The position numbers were made by a program, and so were the translations under genes. DNA of 60,903 nucleotides, taken from contig CALCWC010000129.1 in assembly GCA_937905985.1 (NCBI GenBank), forward strand, positions 1 through 60,903, in the 5' to 3' direction. Source of the stretch: an uncultured Verrucomicrobiales bacterium. Its GTDB lineage: Bacteria > Verrucomicrobiota > Verrucomicrobiia > Verrucomicrobiales > Akkermansiaceae. Of this stretch, positions 1 to 8,699 are shown piece after piece (within the stretch, counting starts at the first letter, position 1; the number at the start of each line of letters is the position of its first letter). Under the pieces are notes generated by a model, which was not told the DNA's origin, did no database searches, and was given only the letters and a program-made list of their open reading frames with translations.

Positions 1-99
1 CCAACCACCTTCGTTGCCACCAATCATTGCATACCTACCACGCCCTGCAAAAAACCATTGGGACACATGTGTTGATATGGTGCGGCAAGCGTTATCAAC

Positions 100-128
100 T
101 TGACTCTCACGGGGACATGTGGTATGTG
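100..128 (+). promoter_or_regulatory. Candidate promoter of the Ntn amidase gene
   Basis: TTGACT at 100-105 and TATGTG at 123-128 are separated by 17 bases. The predicted start near 135 leaves a leader of about 23 bases before the ATG at 158, without a clear Shine-Dalgarno. Nothing else is seen in bases 1-157. Confidence 0.35.
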
Positions 129-157
129 GGAGAGTATTGATATTGACATCCATTGCC

Positions 158-1375
158 ATGAAAAACCGTAACACGAAATTGGCCGCGGGCGTTGCGCTTG
201 CTTGTTGCGCCGCCCTTTCCTCACCGGCAGCTGAACAGGAGACGCCCCCGCCCGTCAAGGGAATCCCCATCGAGAAGCCTGTGGAATTCATGAAGCTGGC
301 CAAGGTGCAGACCGGGCTCTACACACTGCGCTGTGCCGGCATGGACAAGAAGGCCGCCAACAGCTACGGCCCGTATGATGCCTCCCTGCCCCCCGCCCAG
401 AGTGTGTGCACCGTGCAGCGTTTCGGCTGCTCCTCCGTGGTCAACGGCAACTTTGTGGGCCGCAATCTGGATTATTTCAACACGCCCGCCCCCTATTTCA
501 TGGTGTGGACGGATGGCGGCCAGGACCATTACGCCAGCTTGGCCATCAGCCCGTCTCCGCTGGATGTGAGCGATGCCTTGAACTCCTCCGCGAAAGCCAA
601 GGATGACATCAATCTCTACAACACTCCTGAGCAGATGGCGCGCCTCACCACCATGGCTCTGGATGGCGTGAACGAGAAGGGCGTTTGCTGCACCACCCAC
701 GTGGTGCATGCCTGGGATTCCAACAACACGGAGAAAGGTACCAACCCCGGTGCACCGGAACTCTCCCTCTTCATGGTTTGCCGCTATGTGCTGGACCACG
801 CCGCCACGGCGGATGAGGCTATCGAGCTGCTCAAGAAGCGCAGCATCCGCGTGGTGTCACCGAATATGGTGTTCCACTGGATGATTGCCGATTGCAACCA
901 CAGCTACATTGTGGAGGTGGTGGACGACCAGTTGCGCTTCACGGACAAGAAGAAGGTGATGACCAACTTCATCGTGACCGACGACGGGTTGCGGGCTCAT
1001 CCCTGGGGGATGGAGCGCATGCGCATTTTGGAGGAGCACTACAGCGAGGGTTCTTCCGTGGAAGGCATGTACAACCTCATGCGCCGCGTGCAGTACTCCC
1101 AGAAGTACAAGCCGGATACCAAACCCTTCTGGTATTCCGAATACACCGGCACCGCTCCCGACGGCAAGGACATCACCATTCACACCCCCTTGTACGACCC
1201 CTCACTGCAAGCCTTGATGAAGCATGAGATGGAGGCCTTCAAGGTGGTGACCCCGGAGAACAACCCCCTCCTGCTCTGGGACACCACCTACGGCAACGTG
1301 TACGACATGGCCAACAAAACCATGCGCATCATGATGCATGAGAAGTACGACACCTTCTACGACGCCAAGCTTTAA
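158..1375 (+). CDS. Secreted choloylglycine hydrolase-like linear amide C-N hydrolase
   Basis: This is a 405-residue Ntn-hydrolase of the choloylglycine hydrolase/penicillin V acylase superfamily, which cleaves linear amide bonds. Residues 1-25 form a signal peptide ending near SSPAAEQ. The diagnostic block GCSSVVNGNFVGRNLDYF contains the likely nucleophile Cys91 followed by the conserved GRNLD motif. The Cys is not at the N-terminus, so a propeptide would have to be removed to expose it, as in secreted members of the family. A GTG codon at 119 is also in frame, but the ATG at 158 starts a proper signal peptide. The substrate (bile salt, acyl amide or peptide) cannot be read from the sequence. 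A hairpin terminator follows. Confidence 0.8.
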   Translation: MKNRNTKLAAGVALACCAALSSPAAEQETPPPVKGIPIEKPVEFMKLAKVQTGLYTLRCAGMDKKAANSYGPYDASLPPAQSVCTVQRFGCSSVVNGNFVGRNLDYFNTPAPYFMVWTDGGQDHYASLAISPSPLDVSDALNSSAKAKDDINLYNTPEQMARLTTMALDGVNEKGVCCTTHVVHAWDSNNTEKGTNPGAPELSLFMVCRYVLDHAATADEAIELLKKRSIRVVSPNMVFHWMIADCNHSYIVEVVDDQLRFTDKKKVMTNFIVTDDGLRAHPWGMERMRILEEHYSEGSSVEGMYNLMRRVQYSQKYKPDTKPFWYSEYTGTAPDGKDITIHTPLYDPSLQALMKHEMEAFKVVTPENNPLLLWDTTYGNVYDMANKTMRIMMHEKYDTFYDAKL

Positions 1376-1400
1376 TTCCACCCGCCACCGCTGGAAACAC

Positions 1401-1430
1401 AGGCCCACCCGGTATCTGCCGGATGGGCCT
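1401..1430 (+). terminator. Intrinsic terminator after the Ntn amidase
   Basis: An imperfect inverted repeat (AGGCCCA, one mismatch, CCGG, loop TATCTG, then the complement) lies 25 bases past the stop codon at 1375. The T-rich tail is weak. Confidence 0.6.
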
Positions 1431-1473
1431 TGCGCATTAGGTCGCCGACCGTTCGCCGTCGGGTGGAAACGGC

Positions 1474-1503
1474 TTGACCGCTGCACGCCAAGCGGTGTAG
1501 TAT
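1474..1503 (+). promoter_or_regulatory. Promoter of the lipoprotein gene
   Basis: TTGACC (1474-1479), an 18-base spacer and TAGTAT (1498-1503) place +1 near 1510, only about 3 bases before the ATG at 1513. This makes the mRNA almost leaderless. Confidence 0.5.
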
Positions 1504-1512
1504 GCAAGAGAG

Positions 1513-2289
1513 ATGCTCAAGGAAACAATTGCAACGGCAGTGGCGTTTGCGGCGGCGGTGGGATTGGTGTCCTGCCAATCCATGCACTTTGACAAGATTC
1601 CGCAAAATACGGGGTTCTTCCAGCATCTGCAGATGAACCCCTACAAGGATATGCCAGTGGATGCATACTGGGTGTCTGAGAACATTTCCGGCAAGGAATG
1701 GGACCGCCGTGTGACCGGGGAGAACATCCAGGGCGTGCGCATGTGTGTGACGCCGGTGAGCCTGAACTACCTGGTCAACCGCCCTTCTTCCACCAAGGAG
1801 CTGGAAGAAATCATGGAGCTGAAGCATTACTTTGACAGGGCCCTCCTGAAAGAGCTCCGCAAGTTGAGCGCCGATACCGGCAACAATTTCCACTTGGTGC
1901 AGCAGGGCGGCCCCGGCGTCTTCACCATTGAGAGCGCCATCCTCTCCGTTACGCCTACCGTGACGGACATGAACACCGCCATGGAGGTGATTGGCGCTGT
2001 GGCCGGAACCGCCGGTGCCGTGGCCAATTATGCCATGGGCAAGGATGAGGACAAGGGTTCCATCTGCATCGGCACACGTTTCAGGGATCCCTCCGGCCGT
2101 GTGGTTTGCGAGTTCGCCAAGTACATGCCCGGGCAGTCCAGCATCTTGGGGTATGACCTCAAGGATTTCCAGAGCTACGCGCACCAGAAGTCCTCCATAG
2201 ACGACTGGGTGGAGCTGATGGGAGAGAGCTGCATTTCCAAATTCGATGAGAAGATCAGTATGCCCTGGTTCAAGATCAACCCGTTCTGA
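1513..2289 (+). CDS. Predicted lipoprotein of unknown function
   Basis: The protein has 258 residues. The N-terminus is a lipoprotein signal (MLKETIATAVAFAAAVGLVSC), with LVSC as lipobox and Cys21 as the lipidation site. Around residues 150-175 a glycine/alanine-rich segment (EVIGAVAGTAGAVANYAMG) could insert in or lie against a membrane. The rest looks like an alpha/beta periplasmic fold and is loosely reminiscent of DUF3313-type lipoproteins, but I cannot assign a family firmly. The gene stands alone between two terminated genes and has its own promoter. Confidence 0.6.
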   Translation: MLKETIATAVAFAAAVGLVSCQSMHFDKIPQNTGFFQHLQMNPYKDMPVDAYWVSENISGKEWDRRVTGENIQGVRMCVTPVSLNYLVNRPSSTKELEEIMELKHYFDRALLKELRKLSADTGNNFHLVQQGGPGVFTIESAILSVTPTVTDMNTAMEVIGAVAGTAGAVANYAMGKDEDKGSICIGTRFRDPSGRVVCEFAKYMPGQSSILGYDLKDFQSYAHQKSSIDDWVELMGESCISKFDEKISMPWFKINPF

Positions 2290-2342
2290 GCGCGGGCGTC
2301 CGCCCGCAGCGCCCTGTCTCCGTGCTGCACACAACTCCGCGC

Positions 2343-2371
2343 TTGACTTTGCGCGCGGCGAGCGGTATCAA
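2343..2371 (+). promoter_or_regulatory. Promoter of ndk
   Basis: TTGACT (2343-2348), a 17-base spacer and TATCAA (2366-2371) predict +1 near 2378. The roughly 21-base leader has no recognisable Shine-Dalgarno. Confidence 0.5.
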
Positions 2372-2398
2372 TGTGGCAGAGAAACACTATTCAGCATT

Positions 2399-2848
2399 AT
2401 GAACACCGACGAAAATACACTTATCCTCTTCAAGCCGGACTGCGTGCGCAAGAACCTCTCCGGTATCATCCTGCAGCGCCTGCTGGCGGAGGGATTCCGC
2501 CTGCGCGGCATGAAGATGATCCAGCTGGACGACGCCATCCTGCGCGAGCACTACGCGCACATCATCGATCTGGTGATCGAGGGCGAGCCCCTGTTCCCCA
2601 AGCTCTCCGCATTCATGCAGACCAGCCCGGTGGTGGCCCTGGTGCTTTCCGGTCCCGGCGTGATCACCCGCGTGCGCACCATCCTGGGCCCCACCAATTC
2701 CCAGAAGGCCGACAAGGGCACCATCCGCGGCGACTACGGCACCAACAGCATGTACAACATCTGCCACGCCTCCGATTCCCCCGAAAGCGCCGAAGCGGAA
2801 ATCAAGCGCTTCTTCAAGCCGGAGGAAATCTTCGACAACGTGGACTGA
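2399..2848 (+). CDS. ndk: Nucleoside-diphosphate kinase
   Basis: Ndk transfers the gamma phosphate from an NTP to an NDP through a phospho-histidine and so balances the cytosolic nucleotide pools. The 149-residue length matches the family. Visible hallmarks are the N-terminal TLILFKPDCVRKNL strand, GTIRGDYG, and the active-site block NICHASDSPESAEAEI, whose His is the phospho-acceptor (HASDS replaces the common HGSDS). The reading frame is open further upstream, but the ATG at 2399 gives the canonical start and follows a promoter. A strong hairpin terminator follows, so the gene is monocistronic. Confidence 0.97.
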   Translation: MNTDENTLILFKPDCVRKNLSGIILQRLLAEGFRLRGMKMIQLDDAILREHYAHIIDLVIEGEPLFPKLSAFMQTSPVVALVLSGPGVITRVRTILGPTNSQKADKGTIRGDYGTNSMYNICHASDSPESAEAEIKRFFKPEEIFDNVD

Positions 2849-2871
2849 TTCCCACTCCCGCAGCATTTACA

Positions 2872-2902
2872 GGGCGCATCCGGCATATGGCCGGATGCGC
2901 CC
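2872..2902 (+). terminator. Terminator of ndk
   Basis: A perfect 13-bp stem (GGGCGCATCCGGC and its complement) with a 5-base loop lies 24 bases past the ndk stop and is followed by TTCAAATT. It may also serve the convergent nuclease gene. Confidence 0.7.
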
Positions 2903-2991
2903 TTCAAATTCCGCGCACGGAGCGCGCCTAACTTGCAATTTCTAAATAATCCAATACTCTTCCAGGATGGCAAACTGCCTGGGGAAACATG

Positions 2992-4167
2992 CTACAAGAG
3001 CTTGCGCAAATCCTCAATGCTTGGCAAGGCCCGGCGGAGTTTTTCAGGCATTTCATCGCGGGTCTTGTAAACAGCCACGCCCATAGGCTTGGCATAGTCT
3101 CTCACGGCATATTCCACATAAGGCTTTTCTGCATCAGAGCACAAAATGATACCTATGCTCGGGTTCTCATGCGGCTTGCGTACAAAATCATCCAAGAGCT
3201 GCAAATACATGTTCAACTGCCCAAGGTAGGCTGCCTTGAAGGGGCCGGCCTTCAGCTCGACCGCCACCAGGGATGATAAATCGCGGTTGTAAAATAGCAA
3301 ATCAATGAAATGCTCTCTACCGTGCGCCTCAATGCGATACTGGTTGCCGACAAAGGAGAAATCGCGCCCAAAGGTCATGATAAAATCCCGGATGTTGTGC
3401 ACGATAGCATTCTCCAGCACACGCTCATCCAAATCCTCCCTGTCCCTCGCGCCCAGCGCCTCGAGATTGATAAAGTCCAGCAAATACTCATCACGGAACA
3501 TTTCCACAGCCTTCAGGGCTGAGCGTGAATCTTTGAAAGCCATCTCAAAGTTGTTTGGCATCTGCCCGGAGTGATGATACCTATCATCGGCAATAGCGGC
3601 CTTCAGTTGCGACAGGGATAGTCTTTCAGCGGCACACAAGCGAACATAGAAGACCCGCTCCCTCTGGTTTTTGACTTTGCTCAATATCAGGCAATGATGC
3701 GAAAACGATATGGCATTGAACTCGTTTAGAAATCTCCCATCCCCGGCAGGCGGAGATGCAGTTGTTTGGATTGGCCCCAAATCGTCAGACGCTTCTGACG
3801 ATTTTATAAATGACTTTGCGTCAACATTTAATGCGTTTGCAAAGACTGGCTCCACTCCCAATTGAGGAACCGTTGACCACGCCTCATAAAACAAACGCAT
3901 CAATTTGATATTCGTGGCGGAGAATCCGCGCAATCCAGGAAGTTGTTCCTGCAAACGGCTGCTGATATAATTCACAGCTCCCTTCTTCCAGTATCCGAGT
4001 CGTGTATTAGCAGACACAAAGGCCCCTACACTGTAGTAGAGCGCAAGCTGCACTGCATTGACCCGCCGGGCGGCCTGCACCTGTTGCTGCAGTATGGCAA
4101 GTTTAATGGCCGCTACGGCGCCATCGTATTTCTGCTGCTCCTCTACTGTAGCTTTTTTCTCAAGCAT
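2992..4167 (-). CDS. PDDEXK nuclease-domain protein (DUF1016/YhcG family)
   Basis: This 391-residue protein has the two-part YhcG layout. An N-terminal DUF1016_N region includes YYSVGAFVSANTRLGYWKKG and GFSATNIKLMRLFYEAW. A C-terminal PD-(D/E)XK nuclease region includes FIDLLFYNRDLSSLVAVELKAG, where D and ExK would bind metal, and ends in IGIILCSDAEKPYVEYAVRDYAKP. YhcG proteins are often found near restriction systems and mobile DNA and may act as nucleases on branched DNA; the exact role is unknown. The ATG at 4167 starts 10 bases after the beta-galactosidase stop, so the two genes may be co-transcribed. It is more AT-rich than its neighbours, which suggests acquisition. Confidence 0.85.
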   Translation of the reverse strand: MLEKKATVEEQQKYDGAVAAIKLAILQQQVQAARRVNAVQLALYYSVGAFVSANTRLGYWKKGAVNYISSRLQEQLPGLRGFSATNIKLMRLFYEAWSTVPQLGVEPVFANALNVDAKSFIKSSEASDDLGPIQTTASPPAGDGRFLNEFNAISFSHHCLILSKVKNQRERVFYVRLCAAERLSLSQLKAAIADDRYHHSGQMPNNFEMAFKDSRSALKAVEMFRDEYLLDFINLEALGARDREDLDERVLENAIVHNIRDFIMTFGRDFSFVGNQYRIEAHGREHFIDLLFYNRDLSSLVAVELKAGPFKAAYLGQLNMYLQLLDDFVRKPHENPSIGIILCSDAEKPYVEYAVRDYAKPMGVAVYKTRDEMPEKLRRALPSIEDLRKLL

Positions 4168-4177
4168 GCGGGGGTTC

Positions 4178-7100
4178 CTAATTTTCTTCCAAGATGGCAT
4201 CAATCTCGGAGACCACGGCGGAATCCCCGCCATCATGCGCGGAGAGCGCCACAAAGCGCATGTAGCGTGCAGAGGTGGAGGTGAAGAACATGGCCTGCTG
4301 GTCCTCCGCGTTGTCGGAGAAGGTGCCGCGAGCCACGGGTTCGCCCCAGTTCTTGCCATCGTTGCTCACGTAGACCTCATAGTCCTTCACGCGGCCGATG
4401 GAACGCGCGCCGCCGCGGTAGCGCATGCCCTTGAGCTTGCGCTGGCCGCCCAAATCCAGGCGCAGCTCATGCGGGAAGCTGGCCACCGTCACGCCCACCA
4501 TGGTGTGCCACACGGTGTCGGGGTTGCCGTCCAGCACGTTGCGCGCGGCACCGCCCTCCTCACGCTCGGAGCTGGCGTAGACCACCGCGTAGAACGCGTG
4601 CGGCGGGTATTCACCCTCCACATGGGTGACGATGGGAACCAGCTCTGCAACGGAGGCGTAAGGCTCACCCTTGACCATGGGCTCCAGGCACACCATCTTG
4701 ACGTAGCGTGCGGACTTGAGGTCCGGCAGGAGCACGCGCTGCTCGTTGTCGCTGTCCTCCATGGTGATCTCGCAGTCAGGCTTGTCGCCCCACTTGTCGG
4801 GAGAGTCGGAGAGGTAGAAGGCGAGCTTGCGGACGCGCGAGGAGGCGCGGCCCTGGCGCGGTGTGATGGAGAAGCCGCGCAGTTCCGAGGTGACGCCGAG
4901 GTCCACCACCACGTTGTGCGGGTATTCCGCAGCGGGCTGGTGCCAGTAGGAATGCCAGATGGTGTCGCGGCGTCCATCGATGAGGTTCCAGGCGGATTCC
5001 GCGGCGCCGCTGCTGCTGGAGTAGGAATGGATGCGCATGAGGTTGGCGGGCTTCCAGGCGTCCATGTGCTGGAAGGTGCGCGCGGCATCCATGCAGCCCT
5101 CCGTGCTGGCCATGGCAACGATGTTGCCTTCCTCACGCTGCAGGAACGGGCCGTTGTACACGTGTTCCGAGCCGTCCGGCAGGATGAGCACAATCTTGGC
5201 GTCACGCGTGCCGCAGGCGGCGTGCACGTAGCCCATGCTGTCGCGTGTGAGGGTGACGGCGCCGGTGAGCGGCATCACCTCGCGCCCCACAACGCAGAGG
5301 TCCTGCTCCGGGGTGATGGGGCGCAGGGAGAAGACAAAGGTGGTGGGTGCGGTGAGCGGGATGTCGCGGTCGATGGGTCGGGGGCCGCAGGCGGCGCCGC
5401 CCAGGCCGAGCGTGACCTTATCGATGCTGAGGATGGTGGCGTTTGCCTGCTGGACCTCCTCCGGGTGTGAGGCGGCGAAGAGCGCCTGGGCGGTGCAGGG
5501 CAGGGCGGAGAAGTTGAGCGTTTCCTCGGTGGATGCCGCCACCATGAGGCCGGTTCCGGAATCATCCGTGACGGCCACCCACTTGGTGTCCATGCGGTTG
5601 CCCATCTCCATGGGTAAGGGGTACTTCTCCACCATGTCCGCCACGGAGCGTTCCCAGATGCCGATGTCGGAGCCGCTCTTGCGGTCCGGGTAGTTCTCAC
5701 CGGGGCCGCGGCCGTACCACTTCACGTTGCTGTACTGCTTGGGCAGGGTGAGCTGGTAGCCGAGCTTGGGCAGCACCACGTTTTCCACGCTGGGCACAAT
5801 GCCAGCCTGCACGCAGATGTACCCGTTGGGCATGATGGTGTAGACCATCTGGGTGGTGAAGCGGAACTCGCGCTCCATGACGGGGCCCTGGTCCTTCACG
5901 GTGAATTTGCCGGTGTCGTAGTCGCGGCTGTCGAGGCTTTCCTTGCGGATGCCCTGGCTGACGATATCACAGGAGACGCGGACGATGCCGCCGGGCATGC
6001 GCTCCACAATGAACGGGCTGCTGGAGTGGTTGAGGTTGCGGAAGCCGTTGTTGAGCCACTGGTTCATGGCCCACTTGTCATTGGCCAGCGGCGCGCGGAA
6101 GGCGTTGAGCAGCAGCGTGGGCTTGCTGCCCAGCAGCTGGTGGCCGTTCACAATGTAGTCCCGCAGGCCGCCCGTGGCCTTGTCGATGGTCACGGAGAAG
6201 TTGGAGCCGATGACGATGAGGCGGCTGTTCTCGTTGCGCACGTTGATCTTGGCATCCTTGTCCAGCGCCAGCAGGTGGGCCTTGGTGGAGAACTTGGTGA
6301 ACTCCTCCGGTAGGACGAGCTGCTCCGTGGCCACCACGTAGCCCTTGGGAGCCCAGGCGGTGTCCTGCTTGAGCTTGAAGCTCACGTTGAGGAAGTAGCG
6401 GGCGTCTGCGCTGAACTTGCCCGCGCCGAGCTTCTGGACCGGGATGCTCATCTTGCCCGTTTGCAGCGGGGCGATATCTGCGCTGAAGCTGCCGCGCGCC
6501 ACTTCCTCCTTGCCCTCCTTGAGCAGCACCCACTCGGCATCATACTCGCTGGTGTTGGTGAAGCAGTTGCGGTTGGTGATGCCCACGGTCACCTCCTTGG
6601 CGCCCTCCGGGAGGTCCGCCAGGTGCATTTCCACGTTCTGCTGGGCCTTGCGGATTTCATCGTAGAGCGGGGTGGGCGTGCGGTCGCTGTAGATGACGCC
6701 CTTGATGCAGAAGATGCCGTCGTTCGGGTATTCCCCGTGGTCGCCGCCGTAGCTCTGGCGCACCACGGTGCGGCCGTCCGGCAGGGTGACCTCCTGGTCG
6801 TAGCTCTGGTGGATCCACTCCCAGATGCCGCCGCCGATGATGGAGTCGCTGGTGTTGATGTTGTCCCAGTAGTCCTTGAGGTTGCCCATGGAGTTGCAGA
6901 GGATGTGGGCGTACTCGGAGATGTACCAGGGCTTGCGGATGGGGCGGGATGCCACCTCCTTGGCCCAGTTCACGCTGGGGTACTGGTTGGAGTGGAGGTC
7001 CGCCAGGTCGTTGTTGCGCTCGTACTGGGTAGGGCGTGAGGTGTCGCGGCTCTTGATCCAGTCGCGCACGGCGGCGAAGTTGTCGCCGGGGCCGGCCTCG

Positions 7101-8599
7101 TTGCCGTAGGACCACATGACCACGCAGGCGTGGTTCTTGCTCTGCTCCACCATGTTCTGGTTGCGCCAGACGTGCTGGGCGCGCCATTCCGCGGGGTGGG
7201 AGAGGGAATCGTCGCCGTAGTAGTAGCCGTGGGATTCGATGTTGGCCTCGTCGCACACATAGATACCCAGCTCGTCGCACATCTCGTAGAAGAAGTCGGG
7301 CTGGGGGTAGTGGGAGTTGCGGATGTGGTTGATGTTGCCGCGCTTCATGAGCAGGAGCTCCGTGCGGCACTCCTCGCGCGTGACGGCGTGACCGTTGGCG
7401 TGCTGGCTTTCATGGCGGTTCACGCCCTTGAGCTTCACGGGCATGCCGTTCACCAGGAAGCGGCCGTCCCGCAGCTCCACCTTGCGGAATCCCACCTTGC
7501 GGGAGATGGTTTCCGTCACCTTGCCCTGTGCATCCTTGAGCGTGAGCAGCAGCGTGTACAGGTTCGGCTTCTCCGCGCTCCACAGCGCTGGCTTGGAAAC
7601 CTCCGTGCTGAAGATGGCGTTCGCCTCGGCGTTCTGCGCGGGAACCAGGGTATCCGTCTTCAGGGTGGCCACGGTCTTGCCGGCGGCGTTGACGAGGGTG
7701 CCCTCCACGGTGCAGGCGGCATCTGCCTGGCTGCGGTTGGCCACGCCCAGTTCAATGCGCAGCGTGCCCTTGGTGAAGTCTGTTTTGCCGTCCTTCTCCG
7801 CAAAGTCGGTGTGGATGAAGAAGTCGCGGATGAAGACCTGGGGGGTGGAGTAGAGGTAGACGTCACGGAAGATGCCGGAGAGGCGCCACATGTCCTGGCA
7901 TTCCAGGTAGGTGCCGTCGCTGTAGCGGTAGACCTCCGCGGCCAGCACGTTGGTGCCGGGGTGGATGTACTTGGTGATGTCGAACACGGCGGCGGTGCGG
8001 CTGTCCTTGGAGAAGCCCACCTTCTGGCCGTTCACGAACAGGTAGAAGAAAGAGTCCACGCCGTCGAAGCGAACGAACACCTGCCGCCCGTTCCAGTCCG
8101 CCGGCACCTCGAAATCGCGCCGGTAGGAGCCCACGGCGTTGGGCTCCGTCTTGGGGGTGGTGAAGGCCTGCTCGTCGCCGTTGCGGGGCGGGGTCATCAC
8201 GCGCGGCCAATCGCGGATGCAGGTGTAGCGCTGGTTGCTGTAGATGGGAGTGCCGTAGCCGCGCATCTGCCAGTTGCTGGGCACATCGATGTCTTTCCAA
8301 TCGCTGACGTTGAATTCCGGCTTGAAGAAGTCCACGGGGCGCTCCTGGGGGCTGGGGGACCAATGAAACTTCCAGTTTCCGTTGAGGGAATGCACCAGGG
8401 AGGAATCGGCACGGTCGCCCTTCATGGCCTCATCCTTGTTGGCAAAGGGAACAAAGAACGCACGGGCGGATTCCCTCCCCTGACTGAGGTTCTGTGGATT
8501 CTCCCAATCAGGATTCGGCTCGTAAGGCGCGGTCTGTTGCCCTGTTGCTAAGGCTCCCATCATTATCATTGTGGCGGATACGTGCTTCAGCCAGTTCAT
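4178..8599 (-). CDS. Secreted GH2 beta-galactosidase with two C-terminal discoidin-like domains
   Basis: This 1473-residue protein hydrolyses terminal beta-galactosides, probably on host glycans outside the cytoplasm. Residues 1-20 form a signal peptide. The GH2 sugar-binding domain, immunoglobulin-like domain and TIM barrel follow. The acid/base is likely Glu501 in SYGNEAGPG and the nucleophile Glu562 in YISEYAH. A beta-galactosidase small-chain domain comes next. Two F5/8 type C (discoidin/CBM32-like) modules end the protein at about 1187-1325 and 1339-1473, both with the NLIDG..DTIWH / NVLDGNPDTVWH signature. E. coli LacZ is about 1020 residues, and the extra length is these binding modules. 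A YhcG-type nuclease gene follows 10 bases later. Confidence 0.93.
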   Translation of the reverse strand: MNWLKHVSATMIMMGALATGQQTAPYEPNPDWENPQNLSQGRESARAFFVPFANKDEAMKGDRADSSLVHSLNGNWKFHWSPSPQERPVDFFKPEFNVSDWKDIDVPSNWQMRGYGTPIYSNQRYTCIRDWPRVMTPPRNGDEQAFTTPKTEPNAVGSYRRDFEVPADWNGRQVFVRFDGVDSFFYLFVNGQKVGFSKDSRTAAVFDITKYIHPGTNVLAAEVYRYSDGTYLECQDMWRLSGIFRDVYLYSTPQVFIRDFFIHTDFAEKDGKTDFTKGTLRIELGVANRSQADAACTVEGTLVNAAGKTVATLKTDTLVPAQNAEANAIFSTEVSKPALWSAEKPNLYTLLLTLKDAQGKVTETISRKVGFRKVELRDGRFLVNGMPVKLKGVNRHESQHANGHAVTREECRTELLLMKRGNINHIRNSHYPQPDFFYEMCDELGIYVCDEANIESHGYYYGDDSLSHPAEWRAQHVWRNQNMVEQSKNHACVVMWSYGNEAGPGDNFAAVRDWIKSRDTSRPTQYERNNDLADLHSNQYPSVNWAKEVASRPIRKPWYISEYAHILCNSMGNLKDYWDNINTSDSIIGGGIWEWIHQSYDQEVTLPDGRTVVRQSYGGDHGEYPNDGIFCIKGVIYSDRTPTPLYDEIRKAQQNVEMHLADLPEGAKEVTVGITNRNCFTNTSEYDAEWVLLKEGKEEVARGSFSADIAPLQTGKMSIPVQKLGAGKFSADARYFLNVSFKLKQDTAWAPKGYVVATEQLVLPEEFTKFSTKAHLLALDKDAKINVRNENSRLIVIGSNFSVTIDKATGGLRDYIVNGHQLLGSKPTLLLNAFRAPLANDKWAMNQWLNNGFRNLNHSSSPFIVERMPGGIVRVSCDIVSQGIRKESLDSRDYDTGKFTVKDQGPVMEREFRFTTQMVYTIMPNGYICVQAGIVPSVENVVLPKLGYQLTLPKQYSNVKWYGRGPGENYPDRKSGSDIGIWERSVADMVEKYPLPMEMGNRMDTKWVAVTDDSGTGLMVAASTEETLNFSALPCTAQALFAASHPEEVQQANATILSIDKVTLGLGGAACGPRPIDRDIPLTAPTTFVFSLRPITPEQDLCVVGREVMPLTGAVTLTRDSMGYVHAACGTRDAKIVLILPDGSEHVYNGPFLQREEGNIVAMASTEGCMDAARTFQHMDAWKPANLMRIHSYSSSSGAAESAWNLIDGRRDTIWHSYWHQPAAEYPHNVVVDLGVTSELRGFSITPRQGRASSRVRKLAFYLSDSPDKWGDKPDCEITMEDSDNEQRVLLPDLKSARYVKMVCLEPMVKGEPYASVAELVPIVTHVEGEYPPHAFYAVVYASSEREEGGAARNVLDGNPDTVWHTMVGVTVASFPHELRLDLGGQRKLKGMRYRGGARSIGRVKDYEVYVSNDGKNWGEPVARGTFSDNAEDQQAMFFTSTSARYMRFVALSAHDGGDSAVVSEIDAILEEN

Positions 8600-8699
8600 A
8601 TCCCTGATATACTACCAGAATTTTACGCCGTATCAAGGAAAAAAGCCGTGCGCGTTCGCGCGCGTGAGCGTGTGCGCACGAATTCCGCGCGGTCACGCG

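Noticed and set aside
4058..8551. Open frames of 470 and 473 codons on the plus strand opposite the beta-galactosidase gene
   Set aside because: They are Val/His/Ala/Gly-rich antisense shadows without domains; the minus-strand frame has a complete GH2 enzyme.
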